Positions 49,601-60,910 of a DNA stretch of 64,000 nt are shown here, piece by piece. How positions within the stretch are numbered: the stretch's first letter is position 1; each line of letters opens with the position of its first letter. The DNA lies in contig JAGVRJ010000011.1 of NCBI GenBank assembly GCA_019059635.1, forward strand, positions 620,001 to 684,000, read 5' to 3'. The notes below the pieces were generated by a model. The model searched no databases. It saw only the letters and a program-made list of their open reading frames with translations, and was not told the DNA's origin. Origin of the DNA: Proales similis. Lineage: Eukaryota > Rotifera > Eurotatoria > Ploima > Proalidae. Made by a program: the position numbers and the translations under genes.

Positions 49601-50584
49601 GGTGGTCGTTGGAGTAGTGGATTCTGTGGTGGTCGTTGGAGTAGTGGATTCCGTCGTGGTCGTTGGAGTAGTGGATTCCGTTGTGGTCGTAGGGGTAGTG
49701 GATTCCGCTGTGGTCGTAGGGGTAGTGGATTCCGTTGTGGTCGTTGGGGTAGTGGATTCCGTTGTGGTCGTTGGAGTAGTGGATTCTGTGGTGGTCGTTG
49801 GGGTAGTGGATTCCGTCGTGGTCGTTGGAGTAGTGGATTCCGTTGTGGTCGTAGGGGTAGTGGATTCCGTTGTGGTCGTTGGAGTAGTGGATTCTGTGGT
49901 GGTCGTTGGGGTAGTGGATTCCGTCGTGGTCGTTGGAGTAGTGGATTCTGTTGTGGTCGTTGGAGTAGTGGATTCTGTGGTGGTCGTTGGAGTAGTGGAT
50001 TCTGTGGTGGTCGTTGGAGTAGTCGATTCTGTTATCTTTGAGGAAAAAGAATCAGTTGACACCGGCAACGATGTTGGTAGCACTTAAAAAAATTTTAAAT
50101 TTAAATATTCTTTACAAGTGTCCAACCCCTCTTACCTCCGCATGTGTAACGAACAATCAAATAATTTCCCGTTTTCGCTCCACCGCAACTGAACACAAAA
50201 CTACTGAATACAGTCGAACATTTTGTTTTTCCATTGCATGCTCTCAATATATCATTGCTAGTTTCGGTACAGTCTCCAGCCCTAACAATTTTAAGATAAA
50301 GCAGAGCTTTAACTCTTTAGGGCGACTGAAATTACTCGGGAGTGCAGCTTGCATTCAGTGAAGAACCTGCAATGCAGTCAATGAAGTTTATAGGTTGATT
50401 ACCACAGTCAATTTCAACTTTTTCTCTTCGACAGTAGATTTTCTCTAATTGTTCTATTTCTAAATTATTCTTTAAAATCTTGTTTTCACATTGTTTTACC
50501 TGTTATTCTCAAATTTCCTGGATATGCTTCTATTATACCCAACAATACGGTCAAGACCAATAACTTGTTGAACATTTCCTTCAT
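46646..50584 (-). CDS. Lectin E: membrane-anchored three-domain SUEL lectin with mucin stalk
   Basis: Fourteen exons: 50584-50500, 50444-50336, 50281-50136, 50082-49252, 49203-49095, 49042-48900, 48847-48686, 48622-48514, 48460-48321, 48264-47924, 47870-47567, 47502-47072, 47010-46914, 46857-46646; 1072 aa, phases consistent. A signal peptide is followed by three SUEL (Gal_Lectin) domains, each with CRREKVEIDCG and ACNGK.xCS..F.SF...CG....YL..RYTCGG. Linkers are Thr/Ser-rich; the first holds 27 copies of a nine-residue ESTTPTTTT repeat. After the third linker comes a cysteine-containing region starting FVCNFD that resembles a MAM domain interrupted by an FN2-like KCLIPFTYGEKEFNFC segment. It ends with a transmembrane helix (AIVLSVLGGIILIALIGAAS) and a 37-residue tail. 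Likely a cell-surface carbohydrate-binding protein. Confidence 0.85.
48164..48290. repeat. Duplicated block shared with about 59020-59150
   Basis: Linker exon and adjoining intron of lectin E near-identical to those of lectin A. Confidence 0.8.
49290..50030 (-). repeat. 27-bp coding minisatellite, about 27 copies
   Basis: In-frame tandem array inside lectin E exon 4 encoding ESTTPTTTT, with few variants (one TTTA, one STPP, and one TTVT at the 3' end). Silent third-base variants (GTC/GTT and GGA/GGG on the plus strand) show higher-order copying of blocks. Confidence 0.95.
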
Positions 50585-50816
50585 TTTTTTATTTCTAATT
50601 TTCTTTTTGTTTTTACTCTTTATTAACCCCTTTACCTTTATCTCTCACATGATTATCTTATGCCTGCGTATTACTTTATTAAATGGTTACTAATTAAATT
50701 CTATCTATTCAAAGACATTTATCATTTATTCATATTCACAGAGGCTTGAATATTTATTCATGTTTGATTAAAGTTATCTGTTTATTACATAATCCAGACA
50801 GTCTTCGAGTCGCACG

Positions 50817-51462
<646 letters not shown>

Positions 51463-51664
51463 GATGGCAATATTAAACAATACTGATTTGGAACTGGCAT
51501 TGACATTGAATATGCGTTAACTTAAGTAAGAAGCCATCAATTGACAAAACCAACTTTCCATTTAAAATGGCCCTCTTGGTTCCACCATTTTATTCATTTC
51601 GTTTGGAAAATCTTTATTTAATTGAAAAATATCAAATCGAATAAAACTATAAACCAGACGCGCT

Positions 51665-52880
51665 CTATGGATTGGATTGAACCCCTACTCGATTTCTTGG
51701 CAGTGATTTTGTGAATCTGACAAATCGTTTTACCCTTTGCAGCTGGTAGCACAAATAGATTATCACTCCAATTAAGATGCTACACGAAATTGCCAGAATT
51801 CCAGTCGAAATTGAAAACCCGATAAAAGCCCGACGATAAAAGTCTAGTTTTTCGCATTGTTCAAGTTCGGATACCGTAGTTGATCTTATCTGGTCTGAAG
51901 TTGATGTAACGAATGTCGTATTTGGACTCTTAGAAGAAATCAAGTTTTTGGTTGTTGATTCGATTCTGTCGGTTGATGTGGATGACCGAGTCCCAATTGA
52001 ATCCGCAGTTTGCTGCTGTTGGATGGTGGATGAACTTTCTGACGTCGAGGATGACGTTACTGGTTGTGGCTGGATGCTCTCACTTGGACCGGCGGTGCTT
52101 GTGCTAGCAATCACACTTGTGCTAGCTAAATGCTCACTAGTCGAAATTACCAGATGGGATGGTTCTTGAGAAAGATACTCACCCTCCTCAGTTGTGGCCT
52201 TTTCATCTGTGATTGAGCTTTGGTAAAATGTTGTAGTCTCCGCTTAAAGATTTTAATTGCAGCTGCATATAAAAGGCTCACACGAAGAAATAAAAAATAA
52301 GGAATCTAACTACTTGTCAGACACGGATCAAAAGTCGTCTCACGGTTGATTGTTACAGTTGAATTTTCTGTTTTAATGAACTGTAAGCTCTAAAGAGGTC
52401 AACGATGTAAATTGGAATTTACCATCACAAAAGTAAAGGATGCGGACAAAGTCAATTGAACCTCCACAGTTTGTGCTGAAACCGCCAACCTTTTCCATGC
52501 AGCTTGTCCGTCCCTGACATTGCTCACGTATGAAAGGATGATCTTCAAAGCAGTCCAGGTCACTTTGATTCGCTTCACGTCAGAAGAGAGCGAAAAGGGC
52601 AAAATAGGAAAGGTCTATGGCGACCACTCTTACTCGGCCGAGCATTCACTTGAAGAGATTTTGCCCCAAATGGCTTGAGTGATGACTATCGGGTATTTGC
52701 CGCAGTCGATGTCTATGTAATCTCCACGACAGAACGTGATGTCCTCAGTCGAAGCTATCGGATAGAGAGAACTACTTATTAATGTAATTGACTTGGCATT
52801 CGATGGCAGTCACCTTCCAACTTTTCCAGCCAAGAAACGAATAACAAAAAAAAGAGAGACACGATTTGTGAATGACTCAT
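51665..52880 (-). CDS. Lectin D: single SUEL domain, mucin stalk, transmembrane anchor
   Basis: Exons: 52880-52814, 52754-52634, 52562-52423, 52367-52314, 52242-51665; 319 aa, phases consistent. A signal peptide (SLFFLLFVSWL core) is followed by one SUEL domain beginning FCRGDYIDIDCG, with CQGRTSC and YFC later. A Ser/Thr/Gln-rich stalk follows, then a transmembrane helix (FSISTGILAISCSILIGVII) and a basic cytoplasmic tail. The SUEL exons and the intron between them are nearly identical to those of lectin A, implying recent duplication or gene conversion. This domain diverges from the CRREKVEIDCG type in lectins B and E. Confidence 0.85.
52423..52735. repeat. Duplicated block shared with 59823-60115
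   Basis: Covers the two SUEL exons of lectin D and the intron between them. By eye the copies differ at only a few percent of positions, intron included. A few bases are inserted or deleted near the low-coordinate end. Confidence 0.85.
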
Positions 52881-53158
52881 GGGAAAGGATTTTTCTGTCG
52901 AATGAATAAGATTCGAAATTAGAATTGAATTTAATTTTATTTGTTCTCAAGCTCTCATCGGAAACGAATTAGTAAGGAAACGAAATTGCGTTATCACGGA
53001 CATTGTTTTCTTTATTTTAATTGCTAAGTCAATATTTTCTAAAATTGCTCGAAAAGCTAAAGTACCAAGAATAGTTTCTTTTAATTTTCAAACTAGGTTT
53101 GTTTTAGATGTTAAGAAGATAAATAAAAATCATCACATTAAGTTATGATCGGTCGGTC

Positions 53159-56100
53159 TCAGTCTAGCTCTCCACTGTCTTGAGTGTCAAAATAAATCCT
53201 TTCTTCGGATGAAATTAAAGTCGAATTCGACGATTCGGTCACAGTTTTAGTAACGGAAGAAAGGAGAACACCGTCGACCTCTTGAGTCTCGACAGTGATG
53301 GTCCTAAAGGTGCGAAACGTGGTTGTGGTAGTCACAACTGTGCCGTTGTTGCCCCCGCTCGGACTGGCAGTTGATGTCGGCAAAACTGGACTCGATTCAC
53401 TTGCTTGGTGAGATGAAACAGATCGAAGAGGAATGAAAACTGACCATCGACGCAACGGAAGCGAACCATCAAGTAGCTGACTGGCAACGAGTTGCACGAT
53501 TCAACGTTTTCGCCGACAAGATAGATGCATTTACTCTCTCCGTCGCACTTTCTCAAAAAGTTCTTGTTGAATTGGACGCAGTCGCTTGCCCTTGTGCCAA
53601 ATAGTCAGAAACAAAGAGTGGGCTGAGGAAGGCGTTTAATTACGATGGTTGGCATGTGTTGTTTTCGGCCACGGCCGAGAAGACGTCGGCCACATCGATG
53701 ACTTGAGTGGGACCACAGTCGATCTGGGCATACTCTCCAGCACAGAATAGTCGGGCTATTCAATATGACAGATTCGATTGGCTCGACACAATGAAAGTTG
53801 GCTTACATTCCAGAGGAGCTGGACTAGTACTGGTTGTCCGTGTGGTCGACTTCGAAAAAATTGGCAGGGTCGAATCGGTTGTTTTGGTGGTCGCAGTTGA
53901 ATTGAAAGATACCGGTAACGTAGTTGGTAACTCTTAAAATAACATTTATCTTGATAGTACTCATTCATGCCTATGCTTTCTTACCTCCACATGTGTATCG
54001 AAGAATCAAGTAGTTTCCTGCTTTCACTCCACAACCCAAAACGAAACTGCTGAATACAATCGAACATGAAGGTTTGCCATTGCAAGCTTTCAAAACATCA
54101 TTGTTTGTTTCGGTACAGTCACCAGCCCTTATTTATGAGAGTGAAAAAAAGGTCAAAATCTCAGGCCTTTTCGACTTACTGAGGAGTACAGCTTCCAGTC
54201 TCTGAAACACCTGCGATGCAGTCAATAAGATTAATGGGTTGATTTCCGCAGTCAATTTCAACTTTTTCTCTTCGACAGAATATTTTTTCTACGATACTTG
54301 TTAAAAAAGGATGGAAAACTATTTCGGCAACTGAAACCTGTTATTGCTGGAGATTGCATCGAGGTTGTGGAAACAGTAGATTCTGGGGTGGTGGTTGACA
54401 GGGTCGATTCAGTTGTAATTATCTCTGAAGTTGAATCAGAAGTAACCGGCAACATAGTTGGTAACTCTTAAAATAACATTTATCTTGATAGTTCTCATTC
54501 ATGCCTATGCTTTCTTACCTCCACATGTGTATCGAAGAATCAAGTAGTTTCCTGCTTTCACTCCACAACCCAAAACGAAACTGCTGAATACAATCGAACA
54601 TGAAGGTTTGCCATTGCAAGCTTTCAATATGTCATTGTTTGTTTCGGTACAGTCTCCATTCCTTAAAAAAAGAATAAACGAATCAGCTCCATTACTTGAT
54701 CCGAGTCTTACTTACTGCGGAATACAGGTTCCGTCGGCTGTAACACCGGAAATACTGTCAACAATGTTGATCGGAAGACTTCCGCAATCGATTTCCACCT
54801 TTTCCCTCCGACAGTATACTTTTTCTAAGAACAAAATAAGAAAAGTTAAGAAAAAAGAAACAAAAATGTTAAAACAAACCAGTGATTGCAGAGGACTGCA
54901 AGGTAGTGGTGATGGGTGTAGTTGTTTCAGTTGAAGTCAAGGGGACGGTCGATTCAGTTGTGATGATCTCTGAAGTTGAGTCAGAAGTAACCGGCAACGT
55001 AGTTGGTAACTCTTCAAATAATATTTATTAATCGTTCTAAATCTTAATCGCAAAAACCTTACCTCCACATGTGTACCGAAGAATCAAGTAGCTTGAGGAT
55101 TTTAGTCCACAGGAAAAAACGAAACTGCTGAACAGCGTCGAACATTTAAGTTTTCCATTGCAGGCTTTCAATATATCATTGTTTGTTTCCCTACAGTCTT
55201 CAGCCCTTTTTGATAAAACAATCAAATAGAGGTCTAATTTCAATCAGACACGAAGGACCCTACTGAGGAGTGCAGCTTCCAGTCTCGGAAACACCTGCGA
55301 TGCAGTCAATAAGGTTGATGGGTTGATTTCCGCAGTCGATTTCAACTTTTTCTCTTCGACAATATACTTTCTCTTTGAAAGCAATTAGATCAGGCTGTAC
55401 AAAAATCTTGAATACGAACCTATGATTAAAGGAGATTGTAAGGTGGCGGTCATGTCCACGGTCGACTCAGTGGTTAACTCTGGAACGGTAGATTCCGCGC
55501 CCGTGATTGGCTTAGCGGATTCTGAGGTGATTATTTCCGATGAAGATGAATCAGAAAAAACTGTTGATAAAGATGACAACTCTTGTTTAAAAAATACAAA
55601 ATCATTTAGTTCCCCGATTTGTCCAACCTGACGTCTCCAACCTCAACCCTTACCTCCGCATGTGTAACGAACAATCAAATAATTTCCCGTTTTCGCTCCA
55701 CCGCAACTGAACACAAAACTACTGAATACAGTCGAACATTTTGTTTTACCATTGCATGCTCTCAATATATCATTGCTAGTTTCGGTACAGTCTCCAGTCC
55801 TAACAATTTTAAGATAAAGCAGAGCTTTAACTCTAAAGGGCGACTGAAATTACTGAGGAGTGCAGCTTTCAGTCAGTGAAGAACCTGCTATGCAGTCAAT
55901 GAAGTTTATAGGTTGATTACCACAGTCAATTTCAACTTTTTCTCTTCGACAGTAAACTTTTTCTAATTGATCGATCAGAAGTAGTTATTTGTATCTCATC
56001 CGGTTTTTGTTTTACCCGTTATTTCAGAAGTTCCATACGATCCCTGTATTATTTGGAACAAAATGCTTAAAGTTAACACCGCGTTGAATATTTTCCTCAT
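53159..56100 (-). CDS. Lectin B: five SUEL domains, no transmembrane helix
   Basis: Sixteen exons: 56100-56016, 55962-55854, 55799-55654, 55581-55420, 55372-55264, 55205-55063, 55011-54880, 54824-54716, 54661-54519, 54466-54338, 54288-54180, 54127-53985, 53932-53807, 53755-53644, 53590-53445, 53403-53159; 715 aa, phases consistent. After a signal peptide, four SUEL domains of the CRREKVEIDCG type alternate with Ser/Thr-rich linkers. The fifth (FCAGEYAQIDCG) is a divergent SUEL. The C terminus is Thr-rich with TTTTFRTFRTITVETQEVDG and no hydrophobic anchor, so it is probably secreted. Each domain is encoded by two exons (109-112 nt and 143-146 nt) bounded by phase-1 introns. The last domain and tail are near-identical to lectin A. 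Confidence 0.85.
53239..53753. repeat. Duplicated block shared with 58370-58885
   Basis: About 515 nt covering the last SUEL domain and start of the tail in lectins B and A. Two introns inside are nearly identical too. Confidence 0.88.
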
Positions 56101-56553
56101 GTTTTTCTGAATCTTTTCTCTTTTTCCCCTTTATTTTGGGTTATCTCTCATATGACAAACTAAAAAAAGCGTATTAGGCAATAACTAATATTTAGTTCTG
56201 GCCAATTCAAACACTTATCTTTTTCTAGGCCATTTTCACCCAATTTTTCTTTTGCGCATACATGTTCACATGTTCATGTCTGATTTATGCTCCTTGTTTA
56301 TCAATTTATTCAATTACGCAATGCAGTGGGTCGGCTTACTTTTGTTTTTTTCAGGCCTTTTTTCATCTGACAAGGAAAAAAAATCAAATCGTAGTTCGGG
56401 AGTTTTTTATAAGTCTTTCATGTTGCTGACGATTCAAAACCGCAATTTAGAGTCATTGACAGAAAAGAAACAGAATCAAATCAACAATGGAGAAATGATC
56501 GCGAATTATTATTTTTTCAGTTATTCGGGGCTTGAGGATAGTTTCAGTTGCTT
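56101..56553. other. Intergenic, lectin B promoter and lectin C 3' flank
   Basis: AT-rich spacer between two minus-strand genes. The part above about 56428 is the start of a block duplicated downstream of lectin A (58192 onward). Confidence 0.55.
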
Positions 56554-56735
56554 CTAATCTTCGATGGTTTCTTCAGTGGAAATCGAAGTGGAATTCGACG
56601 ATCCGGTCACAGTTTTAGTAAGAGAAGAAAGGAGAACACCGTCGACCTCTTGAGTCTCGACAGTGATGGTCCTAAAGGTGCGAAACGTGGTTGTGGTAGT
56701 CACAACTGTGCCGTTGTTGCTCCCGCTCGGGCTCG
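56428..56735. repeat. Duplicated block shared with 58192-58497
   Basis: About 305 nt covering the 3' flank and last coding exon of lectins C and A. The match crosses the stop codon into non-coding sequence. Confidence 0.88.
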
Positions 56736-57620
56736 TTATTTGAGTAAAAGGTTTTGTAATATGTGAATCAGCGGTCTGGCTGCTTGTCTCTTGCCATTTA
56801 GAAAACTCACCAATCGGTTCCGTGGTTATATTCTGATTAAGTGCTTGATCTTCGGTGCTTATCATGACTGCATCTTCGCCAGTCGAAACAATGTTTTCTA
56901 ATGTGCCATAAACACTTGAATGCTCTTGAGTTCTAGACGAACTATTTGTTTCTATATCCGTCTGCTCTGTTGTGCTTGAATTATTCGACCAACCTTTTAT
57001 TAATTGGTTCAATGAGCTCGTTCGATTTGTTAAATTAATTTATCTACCAATTTCTGGCAGTCTTTTGGTAGAATTAGTTACCGTCGATGTCGTTTCGAGT
57101 AGCAGGGGAGAATTGCCTTGGTTATTTGATTAAGTGAGTAAAAATAAGAACATAGAATGATCTTATCCAACTACCATCACAGAAGTAAACAACTCGCACG
57201 TAATCTATTGGGGCCTGACATTTTGCACTGAATCCAGAGCTTTTCAAAATGCAAGCCCCTTTCCCATGGCATTCATTTTTCAAGTTCGGATGGGCCTCCA
57301 CACAATCGTATGGACTAGATTCAGATGATTAGCCCAGTGTTTGATTTGATTCAACATTTCAAGCTTAATAACTCACGTTGGTTGACAGGATCCGAACTGC
57401 CAAGAGCGAGCCCAGATGGCATCTATAACAAAGATACGGTAACCATTGCAGTTTATTCTTATCTCGGAGTTTCGGCAGTAGACATAGTCGATGAAGTTCT
57501 CTATAAAAATGTCTTAGTCAGATAAATCAACGTAACTTTTCCGGTGGAAAAATCTCATTTACGCTGCCAACTGGATCCGGCAAGATATATGAAAAGGAAA
57601 GCATTGAATAACCAAGTCAT
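56554..57620 (-). CDS. Lectin C: single SUEL domain with Ser/Thr-rich tail
   Basis: Exons: 57620-57563, 57500-57377, 57314-57175, 57116-57048, 56993-56554; 276 aa, phases consistent. A short signal peptide (NAFLFIYLAGSSW) precedes one divergent SUEL domain: YCRNSEIRINCNG in the first half, with CHGKGAC, CQAP and VVYFC in the second. The tail is Ser/Thr/Gln-rich and ends with the same TTTTFRTFRTITVETQEVDG module found in lectins A and B, then EETIED. No transmembrane helix is seen. The first exon was chosen because it supplies a signal peptide and a matching phase; it is the least certain part. Confidence 0.75.
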
Positions 57621-58317
57621 TTTCAACCAAGACGAATTAATTTCAAAATGGTTTTAAAAACATCCATGACTCTTATTAAAAAGCCAAATCGAGCGCTCCA
57701 AGACCACAGCGATGAACGCCAATTTTATTTAATATTTGTTATAAACACTACATGATTCTTTGGGGTTCGAACACGAAACGTGAGTTCAATGAATAATTTT
57801 TCTACCTGACGTGCTCAAAACATGCCTAGGGCTTACTGCCTAATTTAATTTAGCCTTATCATCTTAAAATTTTGTTCTTTTTTTAGAAAAAAAAGATTAT
57901 GTTTGTAATTGTTTAAAGGTGACCACCTCGTGTGTAAAGAGATAAGCAAATCGGGTAAAAAATTATTTCCATATACACAATTTAACTCGTTTGGCATTGG
58001 ACAATCTTGAAAAGGTTCCTGTTAAATGCATAATGACGGTTAAAGCTGGACAAAAGAGTTCACCTAAGCTTGTCCGGACAGTCGTTAATCGCTCAATTGT
58101 ATCTATTGAATTCTTTTGATTTCGAAACCAACCAAGATGTCACAAATGCCTAAGAAGAGGAAAAAAATCAATCGGTTTCTAGCGTGTTGCCGAAGATTCA
58201 AAACCGCAATTTAGAGTCATTGACAGAAAAGAAACAGAATCAAATCAACAATGGAGAAATGATCGCGAAGTTTTATTTTTTCAGTTAGTTAAAACTTGAG
58301 GATAGTTTCAGTTGCTT
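57621..58317. other. Intergenic, lectin C promoter and lectin A 3' flank
   Basis: AT-rich, no gene seen. Sequence from about 58192 is duplicated at 56428 onward. A poly-A/T-rich patch lies near 57872-57895. Confidence 0.5.
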
Positions 58318-60275
58318 CTAATCTTCGATGGTTTCTTCAGTGGAAATCGAAGTGGAATTCGACGATCCGGTCACAGTTTTAGTAACGGAAGAAAGGAGAA
58401 CACCGTCGACCTCTTGAGCCTCGACAGTGATGGTCCTAAAGGTGCGAAACGTGGTTGTGGTAGTCACAACTGTGCCGTTGTTGCTCCCGCTCGGGCTGGC
58501 AGTTGATGTCGGCAAAACTAGATTCGATTCACTTGCTTGGTGAGATGAAACAGATCGAAGAGAAATGAAAACTGACCATCAACGCAACGGAAACGAACCA
58601 CCAAGTAGCTGACTGGCAACGAGTTGCACGATTCAACGTTTTCGCCGACAAGATAGATGCATTTACTCTCTCCGTCGCACTTTCTCAAAAAGTTCTTGTT
58701 GAATTGGACGCAGTCGCTTGCCCTTGTGCCAAATAGTCAGAAACAAAGAGTGGGCTGAGGAAGGCGTTTAATTACGATGGTTGGCATGTGTCGTTTTCGG
58801 CCACGGCCGAGAAGACGTCGGCCACATCGATGACTTGAGCGGGACCACAGTCGATCTGGGCATACTCTCCAGCACAGAATAGTCGGGCTATTCAATTTGA
58901 CAGATTCGATTGGCTCGACACAATGAAAGTTGGGTTACATTCCAGAGGAGCTGGACTAGTACTGGTTATCCTTGTGGTCGACTGCGAAAAAATTGGCAGG
59001 GTCGATTCGCCGCTCGTCGAAGTTGGCAGAGTTGATTCGGTAGTGGTTGTTGGCTGAGTTGACTGGGTTGTTGTGATAGTCACAGTTGAGTCAGAAGTGA
59101 TCGGCAATGTTGTTTGTTGATCTTTTAGTAGTTTATTTTAATTTGCCATTAATTCTATATCATGTTCATTAGCTTACCACCACAAGTGTATCTTACTAAC
59201 AAGTAATTAGCCCCTTTACCACAAGAAACGGCAAAACTGGTAAACCACCATGAGCAAGAATTTTTTCCATTGCAAGCTTTCAAAACATCATTGTTTGTTT
59301 CGGTGCAGTCTCCATTCCTTAAAAGAAGAATAAACGAATCAGCTCCATTACTTGATCCGAGTCTTACTTACTGCGGAATACAGGTTCCGTCGGCTGTAAC
59401 ACCGGAAATACTGTCAACAATGTTGATCGGAAGGCGTCCGCAATCGATTTCAACTTTTTCTCTTCGACAGAATATTTTTTCTAAGAAAAAAATAAGGAAA
59501 TTAAAAAAAAAATAAACAAAATTTTTAACACAAACCAGTGATTGCAGAGGACTGCAAGGTAGTGGTGATGGGTGTAGTTGTTTCAGTTGAAGTCAAGGGA
59601 ACGGTCGATTCAGTTGTGATTGGGCTTTGTTTAGGAGTGGATGACTCCGCTGTAGGATTTCAATTGAGCTACAAATAAAAGAGTTGCGAATAGAGCCCAT
59701 TTACTTGTCGGACAAGGGTTGATTGTTGTTTCATGGTCAATCGTCACGGTTGAATTCTCTAAAATGCCAATTAGTCAGCTCTTAACCATTAAATAGTTGC
59801 TTTAAAGTAAGATAGTTATTACGATCACAAAAGTAAAGAATGCGGACATAGTTAATCGATCCACAGTTTGTGCTGAAACCGCCAACCTTTTCCATGCAGC
59901 TTGTCCGTCCCTGACATTGCTCACGTATGAAAGGATGATCTTCAAAGCAGTCCAGGTCACTTTGATTCGCTTCGCGTCAGAAGAGAGCGAAAAGGGCAGA
60001 ATAGGAAGGGTCTGTGGCGACCACTCTTACTCGGCCGAACATTCACTTGAAGAGATTTTGCCCCAAATGGCTTGAGTGATGACTATCGGGTATTTGCCGC
60101 AGTCGATGTCTATGTCGCTGCCCTTGCAATAAGTACTGTCTACTATTTTCCCTTTTTGTTAAAAAAACATTCAGTCCAAAATAAGTTGGATAGCATCGTT
60201 CGGCTAGTCTATACCTTGGACTCCTAATGCTAAGACTGACAGGAAAATTATTGCGACCAGATTATTTTTTAGCAT
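58318..60275 (-). CDS. Lectin A: three SUEL domains, no transmembrane helix
   Basis: Exons: 60275-60215, 60142-60031, 59959-59823, 59758-59705, 59649-59536, 59480-59372, 59317-59178, 59121-58939, 58887-58776, 58722-58577, 58535-58318; 461 aa, phases consistent. The signal peptide has the hydrophobic core LVAIIFLSVLALGV. SUEL 1 (YCKGSDIDIDCG) is of the lectin D type, SUEL 2 (FCRREKVEIDCG) is of the lectin B/E type, and SUEL 3 (FCAGEYAQIDCG) is of the lectin B last-domain type. Linkers are Thr/Ser-rich. It ends with the FRTFRTITV module and EETIED. It therefore looks like a mosaic of its neighbours' domains. Probably secreted. It is head-to-head with TOP3A, 635 nt away. Confidence 0.85.
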
Positions 60276-60910
60276 TTCAGGTTTTCAATGAAACTACGAA
60301 AAATTTTTAATTTGCTCGTCGACTTTGAGCGCCTTTTAATACTTTCTCTTATCGTTTAATTTATCCTAGTCTGATTTCTATCTTTGAATTTGGTCATTTC
60401 GTAACTCCCTCGCCATTTACCTTTCAAGGCTATCTTTCATCTCACTCAAGAAATTTGATTCAAACCTTGTTGATTGTGCATTTACACTTCGAGCTAATAT
60501 TCAACCAAATTATTTACTATTTCAATTAGTCTTGCTGGTATTCGCTTTCTTTTTTCATTAGGAATACAGGTAAATGCATTTTATTTAGTTAGGTCCTTTA
60601 TCTATAACAAAACGGTTTTTGCTTGCTAGTTCACCATTCTGCAGATTAGATTCTTTCAGTGCATCATTTCGGTGTAGTTCATTTGAGCCCTTAATGCGTC
60701 AGCCAATTCAGGTATTAACATATGGGTTTGTTGAACCTCTTTGATGGAATTCCTGGCCACACATACATTCAAATGGAAAGTGGTCTAGTTTGAAAATCGG
60801 TTTTGTTTGTCTTGCAGCTCTTGCGCTTTCACATCCATGCAGTTGATTTTGTGCATATTTATTTGCATTTGTATTCATCATATGGCGAGTGACAGGTTTT
60901 GATCTGACTA
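60276..60910. promoter_or_regulatory. Divergent intergenic region, lectin A and TOP3A
   Basis: AT-rich spacer of 635 nt between head-to-head genes. It must contain both promoters; no gene or clear TATA element stands out. Confidence 0.5.

Noticed and set aside
49238-50087. Long open frames on the plus strand across the lectin E repeat (Arg/Gly/Ser-rich and Val/Asp-rich)
   Set aside because: They are mirror frames of the 27-bp minisatellite, which lacks stops in several frames; the minus-strand frame fits splice sites, signal peptide and SUEL domains.
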